Assembly: GCF_052115025.1 (NCBI RefSeq)
Contig: NZ_JBFRFW010000013.1
Location: 62,001 to 126,000, forward strand
Length of the DNA: 64,000 bases
From: Bradyrhizobium_A sp052115025
Lineage (GTDB): Bacteria > Pseudomonadota > Alphaproteobacteria > Rhizobiales > Xanthobacteraceae
Reading direction: 5' to 3'
Program-made: the position numbers and the translations under genes
Shown here: positions 25,435-33,792 of the stretch, one piece after another
Layout of the letters: each line of letters starts with the position of its first letter
Numbering within the stretch: the first letter of the stretch is position 1
The notes under the pieces: generated by a model
Databases searched by the model: none
Told to the model about the DNA's origin: nothing
What the model saw: only the letters and a program-made list of their open reading frames with translations

Positions 25435-26310
25435 GTGCCGACCTATCTGCCCTTTCATCCCGACCCGCGCCGGCCGTCGCGACTGCCGCCACGGAGGACC
25501 GTCGACAGCCAGTTTCATGTGCTCGGTCCGCCGGACAAATATCCCGTGCGCCCCGGTGCCGCCTATCAGATGCCGACCGCGACCTGGGAGGCGGCCCTGC
25601 GCATGCACAAGGCGCTGGGCATCGAGCGGGGCGTCATCGTCCAGACCACGACCTACGGCGCCGATCATGCGGTGGTGCTCGACGGCCTCGCCGCCATGGG
25701 CCCGAACTACCGTGGCTGCGCCAACGCGCTGGTGTTTGCCGAAGCGAGCGACGCCTATCTCGCAAGGCTGCACGATGCGGGCGTGCGCGGCGCACGCTTC
25801 AGCTTTCGTCAGGAACTGGGCGCGGTGCTCTCGGACAAGGATTTCGCCCGCGCGATCGCCCGCATCCGCGAGCTCGGCTGGTATGTGAAGATCCAGCCGG
25901 AAAAGGACGGCATCATCTCGAGCGTGGAGAAGTACCGCTCGCTCGATGTGCCCGTGCTGATCGATCACATGGCGCGCCCGGACCCGACGCGCGGCAGCGA
26001 CGACCCCAACTTGCGCACGATGCTGGAGCTTCTCGCGGGGGGTAATTTCTGGGTGATGCTGTCGCTCGGCGAGAAAACCTCGAAGGCCGGTCCGCCCTGG
26101 GACGATGTGATCCCGATTGCGCGCGCCTATCTCGAGGCTGCTCCCGAGCGCTGCGTGTGGGCGAGCGACTGGCCGCATCCGGTCTCGGTCGTGCAGCCGC
26201 CCAATGACGCGGATCTGCTGGAACTGATGTACCGGTTCGCTCCGGACGAGGCGACGCTCGAGAACGTTCTCGTCCGCAATCCGGCGAAGCTGTTTGGGTT
26301 TCCCCTCTAG
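25435..26310 (+). CDS. Amidohydrolase, 2-pyrone-4,6-dicarboxylate lactonase-like
   Basis: A 291-residue protein from GTG 25435 behind AGAGGAG. It has the LigI-like amidohydrolase pattern: VDSQFHVLGPPDKYPVRPGA near the N-terminus, a barrel strand with DHMARPDPTRGSDDP, and CVWASDWPHPVSV carrying the metal Asp and substrate-binding residues. The usual HxH is read here as Q-F-H, as in the metal-poor LigI branch. It probably opens a lactone such as 2-pyrone-4,6-dicarboxylate or a related compound. It is the last gene of the operon. Confidence 0.8.
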   Translation: MPTYLPFHPDPRRPSRLPPRRTVDSQFHVLGPPDKYPVRPGAAYQMPTATWEAALRMHKALGIERGVIVQTTTYGADHAVVLDGLAAMGPNYRGCANALVFAEASDAYLARLHDAGVRGARFSFRQELGAVLSDKDFARAIARIRELGWYVKIQPEKDGIISSVEKYRSLDVPVLIDHMARPDPTRGSDDPNLRTMLELLAGGNFWVMLSLGEKTSKAGPPWDDVIPIARAYLEAAPERCVWASDWPHPVSVVQPPNDADLLELMYRFAPDEATLENVLVRNPAKLFGFPL

Positions 26311-26311
26311 A

Positions 26312-28978
26312 CTAGGACGTGACCGCCTCGCGTGGCTGGAGGCTGGCGGCGGTCAGCAGTTTCGCGATCTCCGGCCGGCAGGCGCCGCAGTTGGTGCCGG
26401 CTTTCAGGCAGCGGCCGATGGCATCGACGGAAGTTGCGCCCTTGCGGATTTCGGAAGCGATCTGGTTGCGGCCGACGCTGAAGCAGGAGCAGACGATCGC
26501 TCCGATGTCCTCGCCGTTGCCGAGCGGCCGCCCGGCGAGCAGCGACATCCGCGCGCTCGCGGGCAGCTGGTCCTCCGCGAACAGGCTGATCAGCCAGGCG
26601 CGCGACACCAGCGCATGATCGGGCGCGATGAACACGCAGCCCTCCAGCCGGCCGTCACGCACGGCAGCATAGCGGAAGCGTCCCGCGGTCGGGTCGCGAT
26701 AGGCGAGCCATTCGATCTCGGTGTCCGCGAGGCCGAGCTGGGCCTGCGCCCAGTCGCGCCAGCTCTCCGGGCGCGCGTCGCCGGCCAATTCCAGCCGCCA
26801 GCACTGGCCCGCCTTGCCATGGACCCAGTACCCCCCGTCCGGACGCTTGATTTCGCTGCGGCTCAGGATGAAGGCGTGCCATTTCGGCGAGTAGGGAGCG
26901 GCCACGACCGGCGTGTGCTTGGACTCCGGCTGGCCGGACACCGGATCGGTCGCCGGGTTGACCAGGGCGTTGACCCGGCCTTCGCCGGCGAACGCCTCGT
27001 TCCAGTGCATCGGCACGAACACGCAGCCGCGCCGCTGCTCGGCCGTGACCACGACACGCGCGATCATCTCGCCCCACGGGCTTGTCAGGCGCGCCAGCGC
27101 GTCGGGCTTCAGCCCCGCCAGCCGGGCATCATCGGGATGGAATTCGGCGTAGGGCTCGAAGACATGCGCGAGCAGCCGCGCGGTTTTGCCGGTCCGCGTC
27201 ATGGTGTGCCACTGGTCGCGGACGCGTCCGGTGTTCAGCACCAGCGGATGCGCGCGGCTGGTGGCATGGCGGGGCGGGCGCGGCGCCACCGCCACGAACC
27301 GCGCCTTGCGGTCAGGGGTGAAGAAGCTCGGCGTCTCGAACATCCGCGCCGTGCCGGTCGGATATTCCGGTGTCACCGGCCACTGCACCGGCGCCAGCGC
27401 GTGATAGGCGCGGTCGTCGATGGTCGCGAGCGCGGAAATGTCGAAGTCGCGCGCGCCGTCGTTCTCGAAGCCGGACAGGGCGGCATGTTCGCGAAAGATG
27501 TCGGCGACGCCCGCATAGTCGAAGCCTGCATAGCCCATGCGGCGGGCGACGTCGCAGATGATGCGCCAGTCGGCGCGCGCCTCGCCCGGGGCGGGGAGGA
27601 AGGCGCGCTGCCGCGACATGCGGCGCTCGGAATTGGTGACGGTGCCGTCCTTCTCGCCCCACGCCAGCGCCGGCAGCAGCACGTCGGCATGGCGCGTTGT
27701 GTCGGTTGAATGCATGCAATCGGACACCACCACCAGCTCGCAGGCGTCCAGGGCGGCGCGCGCGCGGTCGGCGTCCGGCAGGCTGACCACCGGGTTGGTC
27801 GACATGATCCAGACGGCCTTGATGCGGCCATCGGCGATGGCGTCGAACATCTCGACCGCTTTGAGTCCGGCCTGCTGCGCGATCACCGGCGCGCGCCAGA
27901 AGCGCTGCACCAGGTCGCGGTGGTCGGGCCTGTCGAGCTCCATATGCGCGGCAAGCTGATTGGCGAGCCCGCCGACCTCGCGACCGCCCATGGCGTTGGG
28001 CTGGCCGGTCAGCGAGAACGGCCCCATGCCGGGCCGGCCGATGCGGCCGGTCAGCAGGTGGCAATTGATGATGGCGTTGACCTTGTCGGTGCCGCTGGTC
28101 GACTGGTTGATGCCTTGCGAATAGAGCGTGACGATGCGTTCGGTCCGGGCGAACCAGTCGAAGAACAGCGTGACGGCGCCTTCCGTCAAGCCGCAGGTCG
28201 CCGCCGTGTCAGCGGCGGTCTGGCCTGCGACCTGTTCAAGCGCGGCCGCCGCACCGGTCGTGCAGCCATCGACAAAGGTGTGATCGACGGCGCCGCTGCC
28301 GGCGAGGAAAGCCAGCAGGCCGTTGAACAGCACGGCGTCGCTGCCCGAGCGCAGCGGCAGATGCAGGTCCGCGCCCTCGCAGGTCGCCGTGCGTCGCGGG
28401 TCGATCACCACAATGCGGCAGGCCGGGTTCTTCTCCTTCGCCGCCAGCATGCGCTGATGCAGGATCGGATGGCACCAGGCTGCGTTCGAGCCGACCAGCA
28501 CCAGGAGGTCGGCCTGTTCGAGGTCCTCATAGCAGCCCGGCACGGTGTCGCTGCCGAAGGCCCGCTTGTGGCCGGCGACGCTCGACGACATGCACAGGCG
28601 CGAATTGGTGTCGATGTTGGCGGTGCCGACAAAGCCCTTCGCCAGCTTGTTGACGACGTAATAGTCCTCGGTCAGCAGCTGACCGGAGACATAGAACGCC
28701 ACCGCGTCAGGCCCATGCTCCCGGATGATGCGGCCAAAGCCCGCCGCGACATGGTCGAGCGCAGCGTCCCATGTCACCGGCACGCCGCCGATCTGTGGCG
28801 CGAGCAATCGCCCCTCGAGATCGATGGTCTCGGCCAGCGCCGAGCCCTTGCTGCAAAGGCGGCCGAAATTGGCCGGATGCTGCCGGTCGCCCTCGATGCT
28901 GACCACGCCGGCGGCATCCGTGGTGGCGACGACGCCGCAGCCGACGCCGCAATAGGGGCAGGTGGTCTTGACGGACAT
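26312..28978 (-). CDS. nasA: Assimilatory nitrate reductase catalytic subunit
   Basis: An 888-residue molybdopterin oxidoreductase. An N-terminal [4Fe-4S] motif uses C7, C10, C14 and C42 (CPYCGVGC ... CSKG). The Mo-bis-MGD domains carry LCMSSSVAGHKRAFGSD and GINQSTSGTDKVNAI, and the molydopterin-binding C-domain has HPLVLNTGRVRDQWHTMTRTG. A C-terminal BFD-like [2Fe-2S] domain has CSCFSVGRNQI ... GTNCGACRPE. This is the cytoplasmic NasA/NarB-type enzyme reducing nitrate to nitrite. It lies 10 nt after nirD. No nitrate transporter genes lie beside it. Confidence 0.93.
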   Translation of the reverse strand: MSVKTTCPYCGVGCGVVATTDAAGVVSIEGDRQHPANFGRLCSKGSALAETIDLEGRLLAPQIGGVPVTWDAALDHVAAGFGRIIREHGPDAVAFYVSGQLLTEDYYVVNKLAKGFVGTANIDTNSRLCMSSSVAGHKRAFGSDTVPGCYEDLEQADLLVLVGSNAAWCHPILHQRMLAAKEKNPACRIVVIDPRRTATCEGADLHLPLRSGSDAVLFNGLLAFLAGSGAVDHTFVDGCTTGAAAALEQVAGQTAADTAATCGLTEGAVTLFFDWFARTERIVTLYSQGINQSTSGTDKVNAIINCHLLTGRIGRPGMGPFSLTGQPNAMGGREVGGLANQLAAHMELDRPDHRDLVQRFWRAPVIAQQAGLKAVEMFDAIADGRIKAVWIMSTNPVVSLPDADRARAALDACELVVVSDCMHSTDTTRHADVLLPALAWGEKDGTVTNSERRMSRQRAFLPAPGEARADWRIICDVARRMGYAGFDYAGVADIFREHAALSGFENDGARDFDISALATIDDRAYHALAPVQWPVTPEYPTGTARMFETPSFFTPDRKARFVAVAPRPPRHATSRAHPLVLNTGRVRDQWHTMTRTGKTARLLAHVFEPYAEFHPDDARLAGLKPDALARLTSPWGEMIARVVVTAEQRRGCVFVPMHWNEAFAGEGRVNALVNPATDPVSGQPESKHTPVVAAPYSPKWHAFILSRSEIKRPDGGYWVHGKAGQCWRLELAGDARPESWRDWAQAQLGLADTEIEWLAYRDPTAGRFRYAAVRDGRLEGCVFIAPDHALVSRAWLISLFAEDQLPASARMSLLAGRPLGNGEDIGAIVCSCFSVGRNQIASEIRKGATSVDAIGRCLKAGTNCGACRPEIAKLLTAASLQPREAVTS

Positions 28979-28988
28979 GGCGCCCCTG

Positions 28989-29315
28989 TCAGTTCACCGC
29001 TGCCGCCTGGCGGATCGACAGCCACACCCTGCCGTTCTCGACCTTGGCCGGATGCGACCGCGTGCACCCTTCGTCGGGCGCGACGGCCTGACCGCTCGTG
29101 AGCTCGATGACGAAATTGTGCAGCGGGCAGGTCACGCGCCTGTTGTGCACGATGCCCTGAGACAACGGCCCGCCCTTGTGCGGGCAGTGATCGTCGAGCG
29201 CGAACACCTCGTCGTTCTCGGTGCGGAACAGCGCGATATCGCCGTGCGAAGTGCGCACCACGCGCGAGCCGAGACGCGGAATGTCGTTGAGGGCTCCGAT
29301 CTCCAGCCATTCCAT
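28989..29315 (-). CDS. nirD: Nitrite reductase small subunit, Rieske-type
   Basis: A 108-residue Rieske-fold protein that pairs with NirB in reducing nitrite to ammonia. Both Rieske ligand pairs appear intact (CPHKGGPL and CPLHNFVIEL), unlike the cluster-less NirD of enteric bacteria. Its ATG overlaps the nirB stop codon as TGATG, so translation is coupled. nasA follows 10 nt downstream. Confidence 0.9.
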   Translation of the reverse strand: MEWLEIGALNDIPRLGSRVVRTSHGDIALFRTENDEVFALDDHCPHKGGPLSQGIVHNRRVTCPLHNFVIELTSGQAVAPDEGCTRSHPAKVENGRVWLSIRQAAAVN

Positions 29316-31774
29316 CAGGCAAGCTCCAGTTCGGCGAGCGGGGTGAACTCGTTGCGGTCGACGCCGCGCTTGGCACGGGCGGCCCACGGATCGCTCTGGG
29401 AAAATTGCTGCGAATAAGCGAAGCGTTCGAACAGCGCCTTGCGGTTTTTGAGATCGTCGACCACCTGCTTGCGGATCGCGTCGAGGCCGACACGGTCGCA
29501 CCATTTGTACATGCGCTCGAGATACCAGCCCTGCTCACGGTAGAGCTGGGTCAGCGCCGCGATCACCTCCAGCGTCTCGTCCTCGGTCGCGACCTTGGTC
29601 AGGAACTCGGTGCCCTTGATGTGCAGCCCGGCGGCGCCGGCGAAATGGATTTCGTAGCCGGAGTCGACGCAGATCACGCCGACATCCTTGCAGGTCGCCT
29701 CGGCGCAGTTGCGCGGGCAGCCGGAGACCGCGAGCTTGACCTTGGCCGGGGTCCACGAGCCCCACATGAACTTCTCGAGCTTGACGCCGAGACCAGTGGA
29801 ATCCTGGGTGCCGAAGCGGCACCATTCCGAACCGACGCAGGTCTTCACCGTGCGCAGGCCCTTGGCATAGGCATGGCCGGAGACGAGGCCGGCGTCGTTG
29901 AGGTCGGCCCACACCGCCGGCAGGTCTTCCTTCTTGACGCCGAGCAGGTCGATGCGCTGGCCGCCGGTGACCTTGACCGTCGGTATCCCGAATTTGTCGG
30001 CGACATCGGCGATGGCGCGCAGCTCGTTCGGCGTGGTGACACCGCCCCACATCCGCGGCACCACCGAATAGGTGCCGTCCTTCTGGATGTTGGCATGGAC
30101 ACGCTCGTTGATGTAGCGCGACTGCTGGTCGTCGCGGTATTCGCCGGGCCAGGTCGCGAGCAGATAATAGTTGAGCGCCGGGCGGCACGAGTGGCAGCCA
30201 TTGGCCGTCTTCCACTCCATGAAGCGCATGACGTCGGGGATCGTCTTGAGGCTCTGCTCGACGATGACGCGGCGGACGTCGTCATGGCTGTGGTCGGTGC
30301 AGGCGCACAGCGGCTTGACCTTCGGCGCCGCCGAATAGTCGCCGCCGAGGGTGAAGGCCAGTACCTGCTCGACGAGGCCGGTGCAGGAGCCGCAGGACGA
30401 CGACGCCTTGGTGTGCGCCCGCACGTCGTCGAGCGTGAAAAGTTTCTTGTCGGTGATCGCCTTGACGATCGTGCCCTTGCAGACGCCGTTGCACCCGCAG
30501 ATCTCGGTCTGGTCGCTCATCGCGGCGACCGAGTTCTGGCCGGCATGGCCGCCGTCGCCGAGATTGGCGGCGCCGAACATCAGGCGCTCGCGCATGTGCG
30601 AGACGTCGGTGCCGTCACGCAGGTGCTGGAAGTACCAGGGGCCGTCGATGGTGTCGCCATAGAGCACGGCGCCGACGATCTTCTTGTCCTTGAGGATGAT
30701 GCGCTTGTAGACGCCGCGATGGGCGTCCTGCAGCACGATCTCCTCCTTGTCCGGGCCCGGCGCGAAGTCGCCGGCGGAGAACAGGTCGATGCCGGTCACC
30801 TTGAGCTTGGTCGAGGTGACCGAGCCGTCATAGGTGGCAAACCCCTTCAAGGCGAGGTGATTGGCGCAGACCTTGGCCTGATCGAACAGCGGTGCGACCA
30901 GGCCATAGGTCTGGCGGCGGTGCTGCACGCATTCGCCGACGGCGTAGATGCGGCCGTCATAGGTCTGCATCGTGTCGGAGACGACGATGCCGCGCTCGCA
31001 GTGCAGTCCCGCTTTCTTCGCGAGCTCGAAGTTCGGCCGGATGCCGACCGCCATCACGACGAGGTCGGCCGGCAGCTCGGTGCCATCGGCAAAGCACACG
31101 CCGGTGACGCGGTCCTCGCCGAGGATGGCTTTCGTCTGCGCCGGCATCTTGAACACCATGCCACGCTCTTCCAGCGACTTGCGCAGCAGGCCGCCGGCGA
31201 CCGGATCGAGCTGGCGCTCCATCAGGCTGTCGAGCAGGTGCACGACAGTGACGTTCATGCCGCGCTTCATCAGGCCGTTGGCGGCCTCGAGCCCGAGCAG
31301 GCCGCCGCCGATCACGATGGCGTTGCGATGGCTGGTCGAGGCCGCGATCATGCGGTCGACGTCATGGATGTCGCGGAATCCGATCACGCCGGGGAGGTCC
31401 TTGCCCGGCAGCGGCAGCACGATCGGATTGGAGCCGGTCGCGATCAGCAGGCGGTCATAGGGCGTGCGGTCGCCGGTCGCGGTGACGACCTCGCAGGTGC
31501 GGCGGTCGATCATGGTGACCGTTTCGCCCTTGCGCAGCGTGATGTTGTTGTCGTCGTACCAGTCGACGGTGTTGAGCATGATGTCGTCGACGGTCTTCTC
31601 GCCCGCAAGCACCGGCGACAGCAGGATGCGGTTGTAGTTGCCGTACGGCTCGGCGCCAAACACGGTGATGTCATAGAGATCGGGCGCGCGTTCGAGCAGC
31701 GCCTCCACGGTGCGGATGCCGGCCATCCCGTTGCCGATCACCACCAGTTTCTGCTTGATCATCCTGTCGAGCAT
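29315..31774 (-). CDS. nirB: NAD(P)H-dependent nitrite reductase large subunit
   Basis: An 819-residue protein. An FAD domain begins VVIGNGMAGIRTVEALLE and an NAD domain has AIVIGGGLLGLEAANGL. A BFD-like [2Fe-2S] domain (CGCNGVCKGTIV ... SSSCGSCTGLVEQVL) is followed by the ferredoxin-like and siroheme/[4Fe-4S] domain with TCVGSEWCRFGTQDS and SGCPRNCAEATCKD. It reduces nitrite to ammonium in the cytoplasm with siroheme. GAAAGG precedes the ATG at 31774. The frame overlaps nirD by one base in the stop/start. Confidence 0.93.
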   Translation of the reverse strand: MLDRMIKQKLVVIGNGMAGIRTVEALLERAPDLYDITVFGAEPYGNYNRILLSPVLAGEKTVDDIMLNTVDWYDDNNITLRKGETVTMIDRRTCEVVTATGDRTPYDRLLIATGSNPIVLPLPGKDLPGVIGFRDIHDVDRMIAASTSHRNAIVIGGGLLGLEAANGLMKRGMNVTVVHLLDSLMERQLDPVAGGLLRKSLEERGMVFKMPAQTKAILGEDRVTGVCFADGTELPADLVVMAVGIRPNFELAKKAGLHCERGIVVSDTMQTYDGRIYAVGECVQHRRQTYGLVAPLFDQAKVCANHLALKGFATYDGSVTSTKLKVTGIDLFSAGDFAPGPDKEEIVLQDAHRGVYKRIILKDKKIVGAVLYGDTIDGPWYFQHLRDGTDVSHMRERLMFGAANLGDGGHAGQNSVAAMSDQTEICGCNGVCKGTIVKAITDKKLFTLDDVRAHTKASSSCGSCTGLVEQVLAFTLGGDYSAAPKVKPLCACTDHSHDDVRRVIVEQSLKTIPDVMRFMEWKTANGCHSCRPALNYYLLATWPGEYRDDQQSRYINERVHANIQKDGTYSVVPRMWGGVTTPNELRAIADVADKFGIPTVKVTGGQRIDLLGVKKEDLPAVWADLNDAGLVSGHAYAKGLRTVKTCVGSEWCRFGTQDSTGLGVKLEKFMWGSWTPAKVKLAVSGCPRNCAEATCKDVGVICVDSGYEIHFAGAAGLHIKGTEFLTKVATEDETLEVIAALTQLYREQGWYLERMYKWCDRVGLDAIRKQVVDDLKNRKALFERFAYSQQFSQSDPWAARAKRGVDRNEFTPLAELELA

Positions 31775-32281
31775 GGTTGGCCTTTCAAAAATCCGACGAC
31801 ACCGCGCGGACGACGCAGTGCGCGCCGACGTCCGGCGCGAAGAGCTTCTGAGAGTGTTGGGATGCCCATCCGCGGGCGGCTGACCGTCATCGGTGACGAT
31901 CGATGCAGATCTTTATTCAAAACCCATGCCAGTTGCGCGGGATGAAATTATTCAGCCAGATCAAAGCCATATTCGAGCGGAGCAGGGCCCTGCGGGAAGC
32001 TGTCGCGAGCGTCGGCGGCCGCATTTTTAGCCACGTCGGTCATCTCTTGTGCATCTTTGCATCAACATTCACGGCCGCGATCATCGCCGCCGTCGCCGCA
32101 CATCTGCGCGTCTCAGTGGTGCGGTTTGCTGCGCGCGGCGGCAATGCGTCGTTGCATGCGTGGCCGTGTCATCGGCGCCATGCGGCGGCGCATCGTTCGC
32201 GGTGGCGCTGCCGTAGGCGAGCCGCTGGTATCCGCCGCAGTACCAGCCGCAGGCATCCGCCTGCGGCTGGCGTCATCTCGA
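31775..32281. other. Control region of the nitrite/nitrate reductase operon
   Basis: 507 nt without a convincing gene. A candidate sigma-54 promoter lies on the minus strand at 31915-31931. Farther up, around 32045-32065, a short TGCAT-CTT-TGCAT direct repeat could be part of an activator site, but it is too weak to assign. An ORF across 31903-32322 on the plus strand overlaps the asd 3' end and shows no family features. Confidence 0.4.
31915..31931 (-). promoter_or_regulatory. Candidate sigma-54 promoter of nirBD-nasA
   Basis: On the minus strand TGGCATGGGTTTTGAAT shows GG and GA ten bases apart, close to the -24/-12 consensus TGGCAC-N5-TTGCA. It is about 140 nt before nirB, a plausible spot for an NtrC-type nitrogen-controlled operon. 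Match is partial. Confidence 0.4.
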
Positions 32282-33337
32282 TCACCGCGCCAGCAGGCGC
32301 TCGGCGATCTGCACGGCGTTGAGCGCGGCGCCCTTGAGGAGCTGGTCGCCGCACAGGAACAGCGCGAGGCTGCGGCCGGAAGGGTCGCCGAGGTCGGGGC
32401 GGATGCGGCCGACGAGGACGTCGTCCTGGCCGGAGGCTTCCGACGGCATCGGGAAGTGGTTGGCGACGCGGTCGTCGACGACGCGCACGCCGTCGGCCGC
32501 CGCGAGCAGCTCGCGGGCGCGGGCCGGGGTCATCGCCTCGTCGAAGGTGACGGTGATCGCCATGGCATGGGCGCGCAGCACCGGCACGCGGATGCAGGTG
32601 ATGCCGATCGGCAGCTCCGGCGTATCCATGATGCGGCGGGTCTCGGCGACGACCTTCAGCTCCTCGCCATTGTAGCCGCTGTCGGTATCGACCTCGGCGT
32701 TGTGGCTGAACAGGTTGAAGGCGTAGGGGTGCGGCAGCACGGTCGGCGTGAACGGCTCGCCGCGCAGGTAGGCGGCGGTCGATGCGCGCAGCTCCTCCAT
32801 CGCCGCGGCGCCGGCACCCGACGCCGCCTGATAGGTCGCGATGTTGAGGCGGCGGATCGGCGCTGCGCGGTGCAGCGGCGCCAGCGCCACGGTGGCGATG
32901 GCGGCGACGCAGTTCGGGTTGGCGATGACGCCGTGATGTGCCGCGATGGCGTCGCCGTTCACCTCCGGCACCACCAGCGGCACCTTGGGCTCCATGCGGA
33001 AGGCGGAGGAGTTGTCGACGACCACCGCGCCGGCGCGCACGGCCGTGCGGGCATACTGCTTGGAGATGCCGCTGCCGGCGGAGAACAGCGCGATGTCGAC
33101 GCCGGCAAAGCTGGTCTCGGTCAGCTCCTCGACGACGAGATTTTCGCCGCGGAACGGCAGGGTCTTGCCGGCGGAGCGGGCGGATGCGAGCAGGCGCAGG
33201 CCGCCGAGCGGGAAGTTGCGCGCGGCGAGGCAGGTCAGGAGTTCGACGCCGACGGCGCCGGTGGCGCCGACAATAGCGACCACAGGGGCAGCCGGCATGC
33301 GGCGGGGTGATGAAGCGGGGTCAGATGCGGTGGACAT
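32282..33337 (-). CDS. asd: Aspartate-semialdehyde dehydrogenase
   Basis: A 351-residue protein. It has the NADP motif VAIVGATGAVGVELL (Gly motif at residues 24-30), the catalytic Cys143 in GVIANPNCVAAIA and the active-site block FSAGSGISKQYA. It converts aspartyl phosphate to aspartate semialdehyde for lysine/diaminopimelate, methionine and threonine synthesis. Length fits the family. ATG 33337 is used; Met14 (33298) is another option and is closer to where homologues begin. Confidence 0.92.
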   Translation of the reverse strand: MSTASDPASSPRRMPAAPVVAIVGATGAVGVELLTCLAARNFPLGGLRLLASARSAGKTLPFRGENLVVEELTETSFAGVDIALFSAGSGISKQYARTAVRAGAVVVDNSSAFRMEPKVPLVVPEVNGDAIAAHHGVIANPNCVAAIATVALAPLHRAAPIRRLNIATYQAASGAGAAAMEELRASTAAYLRGEPFTPTVLPHPYAFNLFSHNAEVDTDSGYNGEELKVVAETRRIMDTPELPIGITCIRVPVLRAHAMAITVTFDEAMTPARARELLAAADGVRVVDDRVANHFPMPSEASGQDDVLVGRIRPDLGDPSGRSLALFLCGDQLLKGAALNAVQIAERLLAR

Positions 33338-33792
33338 GTGGGTCTCTCTCGGTCAGGGGCGGAGAGAGACGGGGTCTGTCCTCTGAAGGCCTGCCCCATC
33401 CGTCTCCGGGTGAGGCTTTGGCTGGGTCAGACTGTTGCGGCTACCGCGCAAACACCAGCGAACGCCCCGTCGAAACGGTCGTTTTGGTGGTTTTGCTGGT
33501 TTTGGTCGCGAACATGGTGCGCTGCGTATCACGGCCTGTGCCTGTCGGCAATGGTCCTGCTGCCCAACTCCTGGGCGGCCATGCCGCCGGAGGCAGCAGG
33601 CGGCGGTGCCGTTGCCGAATGCGGCGGGGGAAATGACGCTCCGTCAGTGGGTTGGTCGGCGGCCCGCGCTGGCACGAATCTTGATTATTTCTTGGTCAGG
33701 ATGTGGGGCGCGAGACACCGCCCCGCGCGATTCCACGGGAGCAGGCTGCAACGACGAACTGACACCGACAGCATCGCGACAGGAGAGGGACG
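33338..33792. other. asd/amtB intergenic control region
   Basis: This 455-nt divergent region holds a three-copy 9-bp tandem repeat at 33482-33508 (TTTTGGTGG, TTTTGCTGG, TTTTGGTCG) and a strong sigma-54 promoter at 33669-33685. ORFs here lack family features. Confidence 0.5.
33669..33685 (+). promoter_or_regulatory. Sigma-54 promoter of amtB
   Basis: CTGGCACGAATCTTGAT matches the -24/-12 consensus YTGGCACG-N4-TTGCW in all but one base (TTGA for TTGC), with GG and the -12 G properly spaced by ten bases. It lies 107 nt before the amtB start and fits NtrC-dependent nitrogen control. Confidence 0.7.

Noticed and set aside
29405..31945. Plus-strand ORF of 846 codons over nirB
   Set aside because: Exactly antisense to nirB, which has complete domain evidence.
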